Below, one piece after another: positions 1 to 7,623 of a DNA stretch of 14,948 nucleotides. Where the stretch lies: positions 1 through 14,948 of the forward strand of contig CAMAJC010000012.1 of the NCBI GenBank assembly GCA_945835425.1. The letters run 5' to 3'. The translations under genes were made by a program, and so were the position numbers. The notes beneath the pieces are model-generated. The model was not told the DNA's origin and did no database searches. It was given only the letters and a program-made list of their open reading frames with translations. Every line of letters begins with the position of its first letter. Position 1 is the stretch's first letter. Source of the stretch: an uncultured Clostridia bacterium (GTDB taxonomy: Bacteria > Bacillota > Clostridia > Oscillospirales > Ruminococcaceae).

Positions 1-154
1 CAATCACCCTTTCATGCCGGAGGTGGCGACCGATTGCTGCACCTGCTCCTGGGCGTAATCTCCACATCTTTCTCCTGCCGAAGGCAGGAGAAAGATCATC
101 AATCACCCTTTCATGCCGGAGGTGGCGACCGATTGCTGCACCTGCTCCTGGGCG
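1..154. repeat. 55-bp exact direct repeat, 99-bp period, at window edge
   Basis: Bases 1-55 are repeated exactly at 100-154. The second copy is the true 3' end of the downstream permease gene; the first begins at base 1 of the window. The period is 99 bp, exactly 33 codons, so the duplicated tail stays in the permease frame: after the TGA at 103-105 an ATG at 97-99 opens a 31-codon frame that ends with the same 16 residues (AQEQVQQSVATSGMKG) and a TGA at 4-6. A repeat of exactly 55 bases at a contig end is what a de Bruijn assembler working at k=55 leaves at a graph loop, so an assembly artifact is the leading explanation. A genuine tandem array running off the window is the alternative. Confidence 0.9.
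66..96 (-). terminator. Perfect 14-bp hairpin after the permease gene
   Basis: Bases 66-79 and 83-96 are perfect inverted complements with a 3-nt loop. The hairpin lies 6 bases beyond the permease stop codon at 103-105, where a terminator is expected. On the minus strand the loop is closed by a CCTTCGG sequence. No U-run follows: the sequence continues into GTGGAGATTA and then the duplicated permease tail. The true downstream sequence may therefore have been lost at the contig edge. The hairpin is certain; its role as a terminator is inferred. Confidence 0.5.
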
Positions 155-954
155 CACATATACAGAATAATGCCCGGCAGGACGACGATGGTCAGCGCCG
201 CGAACATCTTGGTGTAGTCGTAGGAGAAGGACTGGTTGAAAAACTGCAGCGCCACCGGCAGCGTGCGGTGGGTCTCGCTGGAGGTGAGCAGCGCCGCATA
301 AAAGTACTCGTTCCAGTTACCCAGAAACATCAAAATCCCGGCCGTCGACAGGCCGCTTTTCGCCAACGGCAGGTTGATCGACCAGAAAGTCCGGAAAAAC
401 CCTGCGCCGTCCAGCATCGCCGACTCATCGAGTTCTTTCGGGATTGAGAGGAAGGTTCCCCGGAGGAGAAACATCGACATGGCCATGCCGCTGGAAAGAT
501 AAACCAGCATCACGCCGGTCTTGGTATCGTAGAGGTTCATATCGATGATCAGGCGCATGATCGGCTGCGCTTTGGCGTGGCCGGGCACCAGCATTGTGAT
601 CGTAAAAAGGGCGAAGAGGAGGCCCCGTCCCGGAAAGCGGAACTTTGCCAGCACATAGCCGCCCATGGCGTAAATGAGGAGCGAAACGGCGGTCGAAACC
701 GTCGCGATCAGCAGCGAGTTCCAGAAATACAGCAGAAAATTATACTTTTCAAAAAGGTACTGATAAGCCTGTGCGCCGACGCTGAAGCTGGTCGGCAGGG
801 TGAATGCGCCGCCCAGTATCTCCGCGTTGGTCTTGAAGGACGAGAAAATGACCCAAATGATGGGAAATACGGAGATGGCGACCGTAAAAATCATGACAAA
901 AACCATCATCACGCGGGTCAGATACCATCGCCAGTCTCTTTTTCCTGTTACCAT
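103..954 (-). CDS. Sugar ABC transporter permease, MalG-like (CUT1)
   Basis: This 283-residue integral membrane protein is the second permease of a carbohydrate uptake (CUT1) importer in the cytoplasmic membrane. About six hydrophobic segments are visible, the first near residues 13-35 and the last near 250-268. The EAA loop that docks the ATPase is at about residues 174-201 (ELDESAMLDGAG, then INLPLAKSG), with the DGA and LP positions of the family. Its length matches MalG-type permeases. The ATG at 952-954 is preceded by AAAGGGGA at 7 nt spacing, and the gap to the upstream permease is only 15 bp, so the two are co-transcribed and probably form a heterodimer. The substrate cannot be read from the sequence; maltodextrin or another glucan-derived sugar is inferred from the adjacent glycogen genes. 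The last 16 codons are duplicated at the window edge. Confidence 0.93.
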   Translation of the reverse strand: MVTGKRDWRWYLTRVMMVFVMIFTVAISVFPIIWVIFSSFKTNAEILGGAFTLPTSFSVGAQAYQYLFEKYNFLLYFWNSLLIATVSTAVSLLIYAMGGYVLAKFRFPGRGLLFALFTITMLVPGHAKAQPIMRLIIDMNLYDTKTGVMLVYLSSGMAMSMFLLRGTFLSIPKELDESAMLDGAGFFRTFWSINLPLAKSGLSTAGILMFLGNWNEYFYAALLTSSETHRTLPVALQFFNQSFSYDYTKMFAALTIVVLPGIILYMCAQEQVQQSVATSGMKG

Positions 955-969
955 GACAAATCCCCTTTC

Positions 970-1878
970 TCAACTCAGCGCCGATTCGCCCATTTTGAAG
1001 ACCTTGTTGATAACGGCCATGATGATCAGGCCGAAGATAAACATGATGACGCCGATAGCGTTGGCGAAGCCGTAATTGTAGTCGGTGATGGCGCGGACCA
1101 GCAGGACGGAAAGCGACATGGTATCGTCGCCGGGACCGCCGCCGGTCGTCAGGGCGATGCACTCGTACATCGAGATACGGGAGGTGATCGAGCAGAGCAG
1201 CGAAGTACCGATGGCGCCCCGGCAGAGCGGCAGGTGGATATATCTTGTCAGCTGCCAGCCGGTCGCGCCGTCCAGATGGGCCGCCTCGTCCATCGAAACC
1301 GGGATCGCCATCAAATCCTGCAGCACCACCAGCGTTACAATGACCGCGTAAAACAGCCAGGTCAGGGTGACGGCCCAGAAAGCCGCCGGAGAGGTATAAA
1401 ACCACTGCAGATGAAAATCCGGGAAAATCCTGCGGATGGCGCTGTTGAGAAGCCCCACATGGTCATCAAAGAGAAAGCGGTAGATCAGCGCCCAGGCCGC
1501 CGCGGAAATGACGTTTGGGATCATAAAGACCGCGCGGCAGAACTTCCAGCCCTTTGGATGGTGGTAGAGCACAAAGGCGACCAGCACGCCGAAGCCCGCA
1601 TGAAGGGTCATGGCGATGATCGACCAATAGAGCAGGTTTTTCAGGGAGATGGCCGAAGCGGAGTTTGTAAACACGCGGACATAGTTCTTCATGCCGATAA
1701 AGGAAGGGTCGTTAAACCCGTCCCATTTGGTAAAAGAGGTCCAGACCATCGTCCAGATCGGCTTTACATAAAACATGATAAAAACGATGACGGAAGGGAG
1801 CAGAAAGAGGTAAATCCACTTGAAATACCGCTTTTCCACCTTCCCGTAGGGTTGTCTGACCCTGGCCAATGCAATCAC
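970..1878 (-). CDS. Sugar ABC transporter permease, MalF-like (CUT1)
   Basis: This 302-residue membrane permease is the first permease of the importer. A first hydrophobic segment lies near residues 20-40, and more follow in a MalF/UgpA-like pattern. The EAA loop is at residues 198-217 (EAAHLDGATGW, then IHLPL). The TTGGGPG motif at 244-250 is typical of this permease class. There is no large MalF-type periplasmic domain, as usual in Gram-positive CUT1 systems. The start is uncertain: GTG at 1876-1878 lies only 2 nt after the GGA of AGAAAGGA, whereas TTG at 1867-1869 (residue 4) sits 11 nt away. The gene follows the binding-protein gene after an attenuator-like terminator at 1930-1970, so its transcription probably depends on partial read-through. 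Confidence 0.93.
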   Translation of the reverse strand: MIALARVRQPYGKVEKRYFKWIYLFLLPSVIVFIMFYVKPIWTMVWTSFTKWDGFNDPSFIGMKNYVRVFTNSASAISLKNLLYWSIIAMTLHAGFGVLVAFVLYHHPKGWKFCRAVFMIPNVISAAAWALIYRFLFDDHVGLLNSAIRRIFPDFHLQWFYTSPAAFWAVTLTWLFYAVIVTLVVLQDLMAIPVSMDEAAHLDGATGWQLTRYIHLPLCRGAIGTSLLCSITSRISMYECIALTTGGGPGDDTMSLSVLLVRAITDYNYGFANAIGVIMFIFGLIIMAVINKVFKMGESALS

Positions 1879-1929
1879 GTTCCTTTCTGTTCAGTTATAC
1901 GCCGGAGCGCTTGGCTGTAAAATCCTGAC

Positions 1930-1970
1930 AAAAAAATACGGGCGGAAGGGATTACGTTTCCTTCCGGCCC
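1930..1970 (-). terminator. Terminator/attenuator between binding protein and permeases
   Basis: On the minus strand, 1970-1960 and 1949-1940 pair as a 10-bp GC-rich stem with one bulged base (1966) and a 10-nt loop. After three bases it is followed by seven consecutive U (1936-1930). This is a good Rho-independent terminator, placed between the binding-protein stop (2000) and the first permease start (1878). In CUT1 operons such partial terminators keep the binding protein in excess over the membrane subunits. No separate promoter is obvious in the 50 bp left before the permease gene, so partial read-through is the likely arrangement (inference). Confidence 0.8.
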
Positions 1971-1980
1971 GCATCTGTCC

Positions 1981-2002
1981 GGGTTACCGGGTTACCGGGT
2001 TA
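1981..2002 (-). repeat. Octamer tandem repeat GGGTTACC, 2.75 copies
   Basis: The unit GGGTTACC occurs at 1981-1988 and 1989-1996, then GGGTTA at 1997-2002. On the minus strand each unit supplies a TAA. The first (2002-2000) is the stop codon of the binding-protein gene. Because the period is 8, the three TAA triplets fall in three different frames, giving a three-frame stop just before the terminator hairpin. Confidence 0.85.
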
Positions 2003-3367
2003 GTCTTTTGCTTCCTGTGCTTTGACGGTCAGGGTGCTGCAGAACTGCTCAGGGCTGATGACGCCGTTCACCAGCCGGGTCAGTTCGTTTCCGAATACGC
2101 TGTTTGCGACCGAATCGGGCATGATCGAGGCGATGGTCGGGACGATGGTGGTCTTATCGGTCAGCTTTTCGCTTTGGGCTTTGACCAGCGGCTGCTCATC
2201 CAGCTTTGCGCGGTAGTTTTCCGAGTAGGTCAGCTTCGGGATCTGGCAGCCCTCCGTCAGGGCAAACTGCTCCAGCTCCTCGGGGCTGTAGATAAACTCC
2301 ATAAACGCCTTGGCCGCTTCCAGCTCGGCGTCGGAGGAGAAGTTATTGGTGATAAACCATCTGCCATAGCCTCTGGTGTTGCACAGGGCGATGTTGCCGG
2401 GATAGTAGTCGGCGGTGACATCGGCGCCGTTAAAGCCGTTTGACCAGTTGGCGGTGCTGTCAGCGCCGAACTCGGCGTTCATCCAGGTGCCGTTGCAGAT
2501 GACGGCGGAGTTGTTGCTCATAAAATCGTTGGCCGCGTCGGCATAAGCCTTGCCGATATAAGCGGAACCGCCGGTTTTGTTCCAAATCTCCACAAACTTT
2601 GCCGCAGCGGCCTGCATCCAAGCGTTGTCATAGTCGTAGCATTTCCCGCCGTCGTACTCCTGCAGCCACCCGGTACCGCCCTCTTCGTTCGCGATCAGGG
2701 CGGTCATAAACAGCATCGAGGTCCAGGCGTTGTCGACCGTCTGCCAGGCGATCTTTTCACCGTCCAGCGATGCGACAAACTCATCGACGGTCATATCGGC
2801 GACGTTTTTATCGGGACTATATTTCGTGGTGTTGCAGTACAGGCCCATGGTGGAGACGCTGACCATCGGGATGCCGACGATCGAGCCGTCCTCTTGCGTC
2901 GAATATTCGACCGATGCGTCCAGGCACAGGTCCATAATCCCGCTCTCCTGCAGCCATGCGCCCGTGTCCCAGTAGAGTTTCCGGGGAATCAGGACGGTTT
3001 TCATCCACTCATTGGAACCGCCGCTGATGAGGACAGGGAGCTTGCCGGACTGGGCTAGGGTGGACATCTTGTCGTTATAAGAAGCCTCGACGACTTCCTC
3101 CAGCCTGACCTCATACCGGCCTGCGTACTGTTCATTAAAACGCTTGACCGCCGGCTCAAAATAAATCGCGCCAACGTTTTCACCGCAGTAGTAGGTAGGC
3201 AGGGTCAATACGACCGCTTTCCCGGCTGCTTCGTTTCCGGCAGCAGATGATGGCGCGGAGCTGCCCGTGTTCTGGTTATTTCCCGTATTACTTTTATTGC
3301 CGCAGGACACCATACATGACGCGGCGGCAGCGGCAGCCAACAAAGAGGCCAGCAGACGTTTTTTCAT
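2000..3367 (-). CDS. Sugar ABC transporter substrate-binding lipoprotein (CUT1, SBP family 1)
   Basis: This is the extracellular solute-binding protein of the importer, 455 residues from the chosen start. It begins with a lipoprotein signal (MKKRLLASLL, an Ala-rich stretch, then the lipobox MVSC), so it should be lipidated at that Cys (residue 22) and anchored outside the membrane. A Ser/Asn/Gly/Ala-rich linker of about 25 residues follows, then a family-1 binding fold with typical segments (YNDKMSTLAQSGKLPVL; YSPEELEQFAL near the C-terminus). The ATG at 3365-3367 is preferred over the one at 3371-3373: AGGAGG at 3375-3380 lies 7 nt from the former and 1 nt from the latter. Ligand specificity cannot be judged from sequence alone. 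Context next to glycogen genes suggests a glucan oligosaccharide (inference). Confidence 0.92.
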   Translation of the reverse strand: MKKRLLASLLAAAAAASCMVSCGNKSNTGNNQNTGSSAPSSAAGNEAAGKAVVLTLPTYYCGENVGAIYFEPAVKRFNEQYAGRYEVRLEEVVEASYNDKMSTLAQSGKLPVLISGGSNEWMKTVLIPRKLYWDTGAWLQESGIMDLCLDASVEYSTQEDGSIVGIPMVSVSTMGLYCNTTKYSPDKNVADMTVDEFVASLDGEKIAWQTVDNAWTSMLFMTALIANEEGGTGWLQEYDGGKCYDYDNAWMQAAAAKFVEIWNKTGGSAYIGKAYADAANDFMSNNSAVICNGTWMNAEFGADSTANWSNGFNGADVTADYYPGNIALCNTRGYGRWFITNNFSSDAELEAAKAFMEFIYSPEELEQFALTEGCQIPKLTYSENYRAKLDEQPLVKAQSEKLTDKTTIVPTIASIMPDSVANSVFGNELTRLVNGVISPEQFCSTLTVKAQEAKD

Positions 3368-3374
3368 ATTCATT

Positions 3375-3380
3375 CCTCCT
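3375..3380 (-). promoter_or_regulatory. Ribosome binding site that decides the binding-protein start
   Basis: A full AGGAGG on the minus strand. It is 7 nt from the ATG at 3367-3365 but only 1 nt from the in-frame ATG at 3373-3371, so the second ATG is the likely start. Confidence 0.8.
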
Positions 3381-3411
3381 GGGTTCAGGTTATTTTCTGA
3401 TGCGGACCGAA

Positions 3412-3423
3412 AAAGCCCGCTTT
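3412..3423. promoter_or_regulatory. Candidate operator upstream of the binding-protein gene
   Basis: AAAGC-CC-GCTTT is an inverted repeat of two 5-bp arms around a 2-bp centre, about 45 bp upstream of the binding-protein start. It resembles the half-sites of LacI-family sugar regulators, but its spacing is 2 bp longer than the usual AAAGCGCTTT core. It is short enough to be chance. I see no convincing -35/-10 pair in the 3381-3475 interval; the best -10 (TATGAT, 3462-3457) has no matching -35. Confidence 0.25.
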
Positions 3424-3475
3424 GGAATCAACGTCATTGTTCCCCGTTTGCCGCAAATCATACGGAAAAATAAAC

Positions 3476-3509
3476 AAAAAAACAGAAGCCCCCGGATTGG
3501 GAGCTTCTG
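3476..3509 (-). terminator. Intrinsic terminator of the glg operon, after glgP
   Basis: Bases 3483-3493 pair with 3499-3509 (7 bp, one mismatch, 3 bp) around a GGATT loop. On the minus strand the stem is followed directly by seven U (3482-3476), then GTTTATTTTT. It starts 17 bp after the glgP stop codon. This is a textbook Rho-independent terminator and separates the glycogen operon from the transporter genes. Confidence 0.92.
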
Positions 3510-3526
3510 CCTTGCAAACGGAAAAA

Positions 3527-5917
3527 TTATTTGTACCAGATATTTTCGACGTAGTCGCGAACCGAGCGGTCAGCGGAGAAGATACCGGCCTCTGCGATGT
3601 TGCGCAGGGACATCTGGTTCCATTTCTTCTTGTCGCCGTAGGTCTCGCCGACCTTCTGCTGGGCCAGACGGTAGCTGTCGAAGTCAGCCAGGGACATATA
3701 CTGGTCGTTCTGCAGGAGGTAGTTGATGATGGTGTCGAAGTTCTTGCCGTCCAGGCCGCCGCGGCGGACAAACTCGATAATGTCGCGGAGGTACTGGTTG
3801 CCATTGTAGACGTTCCAGGGGTTGTAGCCGTTCTTCTGGAGCTGGACAACCTCGGGGGTGTTCATGCCGAAGATGAAGATGTTGTCTGCGCCGACAACGT
3901 CGTAGATTTCGACGTTTGCGCCGTCCATGGTGCCGAGGGTAACGGCGCCGTTGAGCATCATCTTCATGTTGCCGGTACCGGAAGCTTCCTTGCCGGCCTG
4001 AGAAATCTGCTCGGAGATTTCAGCTGCGGGATAGATGATCTCAGCCAGAGATACGCGGTAGTTCTCCAGGAAGATGACCTTCAGCTGGCCGTTCAGGGAT
4101 GCGTCGCGGTTGACAACGTCGCCGATCGCGCAGATGAAGCGGATGATTTCCTTGGCCATGTAGTAGCCTGCGGAAGCCTTCGCGCCGAAGATGAAGGTTC
4201 TGGGGGTGATGGTCGCGCCGTTCTTGATCTGCAGGTAGAGGTGCAGAATCTCGAGAGCATTGAGGAGCTGCCGTTTATACTCGTGCAGACGCTTAACCTG
4301 TACGTCGAAGAGCGAGTTGGGGTCGACCTTGATGCCGTTGTGGTTGGCGATATATTTAGCCAGGCGCTCTTTGTTCTCGCGTTTGATCTTGCCGAGGTTT
4401 TCCAGAACCGCGTCGTCGTCCATGAATTTCTTCAGCTGGGTGAGCTGGGACAGGTCATGGACATAGCCGTCGCCGATGAGGCCGGTGATCATGTCGGCCA
4501 GCAGCGGGTTGCCCTGGTTGAGCCAGCGTCTTGCGGTGATGCCGTTGGTGACGTTGGTCAGCTTGCCGGGATAGATATCGTTGTAATCCTTGAAGAGGTC
4601 GTTTTTCAGGATGTCAGAGTGCAGCTTGGAAACGCCGTTGACCGAGAAACATGCGATCAGGCAGAGGTTCGCCATGCGGACCTGGTTGTCGCCGATCGCT
4701 GCCATGCTGGCGATAGCGCCGCGTTTTTCGGGGAAGTTCTGGTAAACGTAGTTGCAGAAGCGCTTGTTGATCTCCTCGACGATGCTGGTGATACGGGGCA
4801 GGTGGTGTCTGAACAGACCCAGATCCCATTTTTCCAGTGCTTCGCTCATGACGGTGTGGTTGGTGTAAGCGAGGGTATGGGTGGTGATATCCCAGGCCTT
4901 CTCCCAGGAGTAGCCGAATTCGTCCAGCAGAATGCGCATCAGTTCGGGTACGCAGAGAGCCGGATGGGTATCGTTGATATGGATAACGGCCTTTTCCGCC
5001 AGGTTATCCAGCGAAGGATTGGTGCGCAGGTGAATCTGCACGATGTTCTGCAGGGATGCAGAGACGAAGAAGTACTGCTGTTTCAGGCGCAGGCTCTTGC
5101 CTTCAATGTGGTCGTCAGCGGGGTACAGGACCTTGGAGATCGCTTCGGCGCGGTTGCCGCCCTCCATCGATTTGACGTGCTCGCCTCTTGCGAAGGAGCC
5201 CATATCGAAGGAGTCGATCGATTCCGCACTCCACAGGCGCAGGGAGTTGACCGCGTCGGAATCCTTACCGGAGATCAGCAGATCGTAAGGTACCGCACGG
5301 ACGGTATAGAAATTCTTGTGGATGGTCTTGAGGCCGTTTTCGCCCCATTCTTCCTTGACTTCGCCGTCAAAGTGGACTTCCTTGGCCTCGTCGCGTCTCG
5401 GAACCAGCCAGTAGCCGCCCAGCTCCAGCCAGTTGTCCGGGAACTCCATCTGCCAGCCGTCGACGATCTTCTGTTTGAAGATACCGAACTCGTAGCGGAT
5501 CGAGAAGCCGGTGATCGGGTAGCCCATGGTGGTAGCGGCGTCCATATAGCAGGAAGCCAGTCTGCCCAGACCGCCGTTGCCGAGGCCTGCGTCAGGCTCC
5601 ATCTCGTAGATTTTTTCCAGATCAAAGCCCAGTTCGGAAACAGCCTCCTTCATCTCGGCTTCCATGCTGAGGTTATAGAGGTTATTCTTCAGCGAGCGGC
5701 CGACCAGGAATTCCATCGACATATAGTAGATGCGTTTTTTGTCGGAATGCTTCAGCTGGTCGTTGTACTCGCCTCTTTTATCCAGCAGCTTCTGCTGAAC
5801 GACGGTGAGCACTGCGCCATACATCTGGCGAATGGTAGCGTCATCCGCATCATAGCCGTAATCGGCTTTGAGCGTCTTGACAATCTCTTCCTTCAGCTCT
5901 TTCACGGAATAAGACAT
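3527..5917 (-). CDS. glgP: Glycogen/maltodextrin phosphorylase (GT35)
   Basis: This cytoplasmic PLP enzyme releases glucose-1-phosphate from the non-reducing ends of alpha-1,4-glucan using phosphate. At 796 residues it has the usual bacterial length. Motifs seen: YYMSMEFLVGR at 64-74, GLGNGGLGRLA at 111-121, and the PLP-lysine motif EASGTGNMK (Lys about 652) followed by NGAVTLGTMDGANVEI. The frame stays open for 58 codons upstream of the chosen start, but that stretch is not family-like. The ATG at 5915-5917 gives the expected MSYSVKELKEE N-terminus and has AGAGAGGA 9 nt upstream. It is the last gene of the glg operon, 264 bp after glgA with a terminator-like hairpin between them, so its level may be set apart from the synthesis genes. 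The genomic context favours glycogen as substrate. Confidence 0.96.
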   Translation of the reverse strand: MSYSVKELKEEIVKTLKADYGYDADDATIRQMYGAVLTVVQQKLLDKRGEYNDQLKHSDKKRIYYMSMEFLVGRSLKNNLYNLSMEAEMKEAVSELGFDLEKIYEMEPDAGLGNGGLGRLASCYMDAATTMGYPITGFSIRYEFGIFKQKIVDGWQMEFPDNWLELGGYWLVPRRDEAKEVHFDGEVKEEWGENGLKTIHKNFYTVRAVPYDLLISGKDSDAVNSLRLWSAESIDSFDMGSFARGEHVKSMEGGNRAEAISKVLYPADDHIEGKSLRLKQQYFFVSASLQNIVQIHLRTNPSLDNLAEKAVIHINDTHPALCVPELMRILLDEFGYSWEKAWDITTHTLAYTNHTVMSEALEKWDLGLFRHHLPRITSIVEEINKRFCNYVYQNFPEKRGAIASMAAIGDNQVRMANLCLIACFSVNGVSKLHSDILKNDLFKDYNDIYPGKLTNVTNGITARRWLNQGNPLLADMITGLIGDGYVHDLSQLTQLKKFMDDDAVLENLGKIKRENKERLAKYIANHNGIKVDPNSLFDVQVKRLHEYKRQLLNALEILHLYLQIKNGATITPRTFIFGAKASAGYYMAKEIIRFICAIGDVVNRDASLNGQLKVIFLENYRVSLAEIIYPAAEISEQISQAGKEASGTGNMKMMLNGAVTLGTMDGANVEIYDVVGADNIFIFGMNTPEVVQLQKNGYNPWNVYNGNQYLRDIIEFVRRGGLDGKNFDTIINYLLQNDQYMSLADFDSYRLAQQKVGETYGDKKKWNQMSLRNIAEAGIFSADRSVRDYVENIWYK

Positions 5918-5949
5918 GCAATTTTTCCTCTCTTTCAAATATAGGAATC

Positions 5950-5967
5950 GCTGCCTGTAAAGGCAGC
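5950..5967 (-). other. Small hairpin in the glgP leader
   Basis: GCTGCC (5950-5955) and GGCAGC (5962-5967) form a perfect 6-bp stem with a 6-nt loop, 33 bp upstream of the glgP start and clear of its ribosome binding site. No U-run follows, so it is not a terminator. The role is unknown. Confidence 0.5.
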
Positions 5968-6091
5968 CTTTCTGATCGGAAAGGTGCGTCCATTTCCTTC
6001 CCGCACAGATATTCAGAAAGTCGTTTCCTTCCTGAGTGCCTGTGCCGAAAGGAACGTGGAAAAATGGGAGATTTTGGCTGCATATGGACAT

Positions 6092-6159
6092 GAAAACACC
6101 CGTCCGGGCAAAAAACTGGACATTTTTCGCCCGAACGGACGGTATTATGCTGTGTTTTC
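6092..6159 (-). terminator. Extended hairpin between glgA and glgP, terminator-like
   Basis: On the minus strand 6142-6137 pairs with 6100-6105, and after a 4-nt bulge 6132-6123 pairs with 6106-6115 (one G-U), leaving a 7-nt loop. An outer 8-bp pair GAAAACAC (6159-6152) / GTGTTTTC (6099-6092) gives the A-tract/U-tract flanks common in intrinsic terminators. It starts 23 bp after the glgA stop. The U-tract is short (GTGTTTTC), so partial termination or transcript processing before glgP is more likely than a full stop. I find no convincing glgP promoter downstream of it. Confidence 0.55.
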
Positions 6160-6181
6160 TGATAAAAACTTACAAAAATCC

Positions 6182-7600
6182 TCAGATAGACTGATACAGA
6201 TGCAGATATTTATCCGCAGAGACATCCCAGGAGTAATCGCCGCTCATGCCGTTGACCATGATCTGGTCGCGGGTATCGGGGTTCTCCCAAAGTCCCAGGG
6301 CGCGCTCAATGGCATTGTACATATCCCAGGCGTTGTAGGACTGGAAGTTGACGCCGTTGCCGGTGCCGGTCTCGGGGTTGAAGGGGATGACGGTGTCCTT
6401 GAGGCCGCCGACCGCGTGGACGATGGGCATCGTGCCGTAGCGCATCGAAATCAGCTGTGCCAGGCCGCAGGGCTCGGACTTGCTGGGCATCAGGAACATA
6501 TCTGCGCCGGCGTAAATCTTCTGGGCCATGGAGGCGGAGAAGGTGATCATCGCGCGCATCTTGTCATGATAGGCGGCGTCGCAGAAGCGCATGAAGTCCT
6601 CGATCTCGGGGTAGCCGGTGCCAAGAACGACTAACTGAACATTCTGCTTCATCAGCTCTTCCATGACCGGGTACATCAGGTCGATGCCCTTCTGGGAGGT
6701 GAGACGGCCGACCATGCCGATCATCGGGATATCGGGGTCTTCGGGGAGACCCAGTTCCTTCTGGAGCGCCAGTTTGTTCTTTACCTTATCCTCCCGGGTC
6801 TCGAGGCTGTAGTTGACAGCGATGGCCGGGTCGGTAGCGGGATTGAAGGTATCCATATCGATACCATTGACGATACCGGACAGTTTATACCGTCTGGGAC
6901 GGAGGATGCTGTCCAGACCGAAGGAGAAGTAGGGGTCGAGGATCTCGTTGGCGTAGGACTCGGATACGGTGTTGACGGCGTTTGCGCGCTCGATGGCGCC
7001 CTTCATCAGGTTGAGGCAGCCGTCATGCTCGACGACGCTGACCCAGTCGGGAGCCAGTGCGAAGACGTTGGTCAGGGTATCCAGGCCGTATTTGCCCTGG
7101 AATTCGATATTGTGGATCGAGAAGACGGTCTTGATATACTCATAGCCTTCTCTGCCGCGGTACTGGGAGTCGAGGTAGATCGGAACAGCCGCGGTGTGCC
7201 AGTCGTTGGCGTGGATAATGTCGGGGAAGAAGCCGACCTGGGGAAGAATTTCCAGGACTGCTCTGGAGAAGAAGGCGAAGCGCTCGCCGTCGTCGAATTC
7301 GCCGTAGGGCGCTTTTCTCTTGAAGTAGTATTCGTTGTCGATCAGGTAGTAGGTTACGCCGTCGACCTCTGCTTCAAAGATACCGCAGTAGCAGTTGCGC
7401 CAGCCGTGCAGGAAATAGAAATACTTCAGATATTTGCATTTCTCGCGCATAGCGGGCTTCATGGAAGAATAAAGCGGAAGGACAACGCGGACGTCATGGC
7501 CTTTCTGGACCAGTGCCTTGGGAAGCGCGCCGGCTACGTCGCCCAGGCCGCCGACCTTGATAAAGGGAAGGGCCTCCGCCGCTGCAAACAAAATTTTCAT
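6182..7600 (-). CDS. glgA: Glycogen synthase (ADP-glucose type, GT5)
   Basis: This cytoplasmic enzyme transfers glucose from ADP-glucose to the non-reducing end of alpha-1,4-glucan. It has 472 residues, normal for bacterial GlgA. The N-terminal KVGGLGDV motif (Lys15, matching the ADP-glucose-binding Lys15 of E. coli GlgA) is present, as are HNIEFQGKYG (about 163-172), NGID (about 245-248), the GRL..QKG motif with Arg299 and Lys304, and the C-terminal KSEPCGL with the family's conserved catalytic-site Glu376. The GT-B two-domain layout is intact. The ATG at 7598-7600 is chosen over an upstream in-frame start because it gives the canonical MKILFAAAEA terminus and AAAGGA sits 9 nt before it. It lies 63 bp after glgD, with a GC hairpin in the gap. 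Confidence 0.96.
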   Translation of the reverse strand: MKILFAAAEALPFIKVGGLGDVAGALPKALVQKGHDVRVVLPLYSSMKPAMREKCKYLKYFYFLHGWRNCYCGIFEAEVDGVTYYLIDNEYYFKRKAPYGEFDDGERFAFFSRAVLEILPQVGFFPDIIHANDWHTAAVPIYLDSQYRGREGYEYIKTVFSIHNIEFQGKYGLDTLTNVFALAPDWVSVVEHDGCLNLMKGAIERANAVNTVSESYANEILDPYFSFGLDSILRPRRYKLSGIVNGIDMDTFNPATDPAIAVNYSLETREDKVKNKLALQKELGLPEDPDIPMIGMVGRLTSQKGIDLMYPVMEELMKQNVQLVVLGTGYPEIEDFMRFCDAAYHDKMRAMITFSASMAQKIYAGADMFLMPSKSEPCGLAQLISMRYGTMPIVHAVGGLKDTVIPFNPETGTGNGVNFQSYNAWDMYNAIERALGLWENPDTRDQIMVNGMSGDYSWDVSADKYLHLYQSI

Positions 7601-7623
7601 CAGGTTCCATCCTTTCTCGTAAA

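Noticed and set aside
577..1920. 447-codon plus-strand frame opposite the permeases
   Set aside because: It overlaps two clear membrane permeases on the other strand and has a shadow-like His/Asp/Gly/Arg-rich composition.
1981..2002. GGGTTACC repeats as a CRISPR or iteron array
   Set aside because: Under three copies, no spacers and no replication gene nearby.
3381..3475. Promoter for the transporter operon (TATGAT at 3462-3457)
   Set aside because: No -35 box at acceptable spacing, and it sits against the U-run of the glg terminator. A promoter must exist in this interval but I cannot place it.
3422..5944. 840-codon open frame on the plus strand opposite glgP
   Set aside because: The opposite strand encodes a complete glycogen phosphorylase with all its motifs. 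The antisense frame is open because the real gene rarely uses codons that read as stops in reverse; its protein is Val/Asp-rich with no recognisable domain.
5918..6091. 58-codon upstream extension of glgP
   Set aside because: The extension is not like the family N-terminus and contains leader structure. The internal ATG has a good ribosome binding site and gives the usual protein start.
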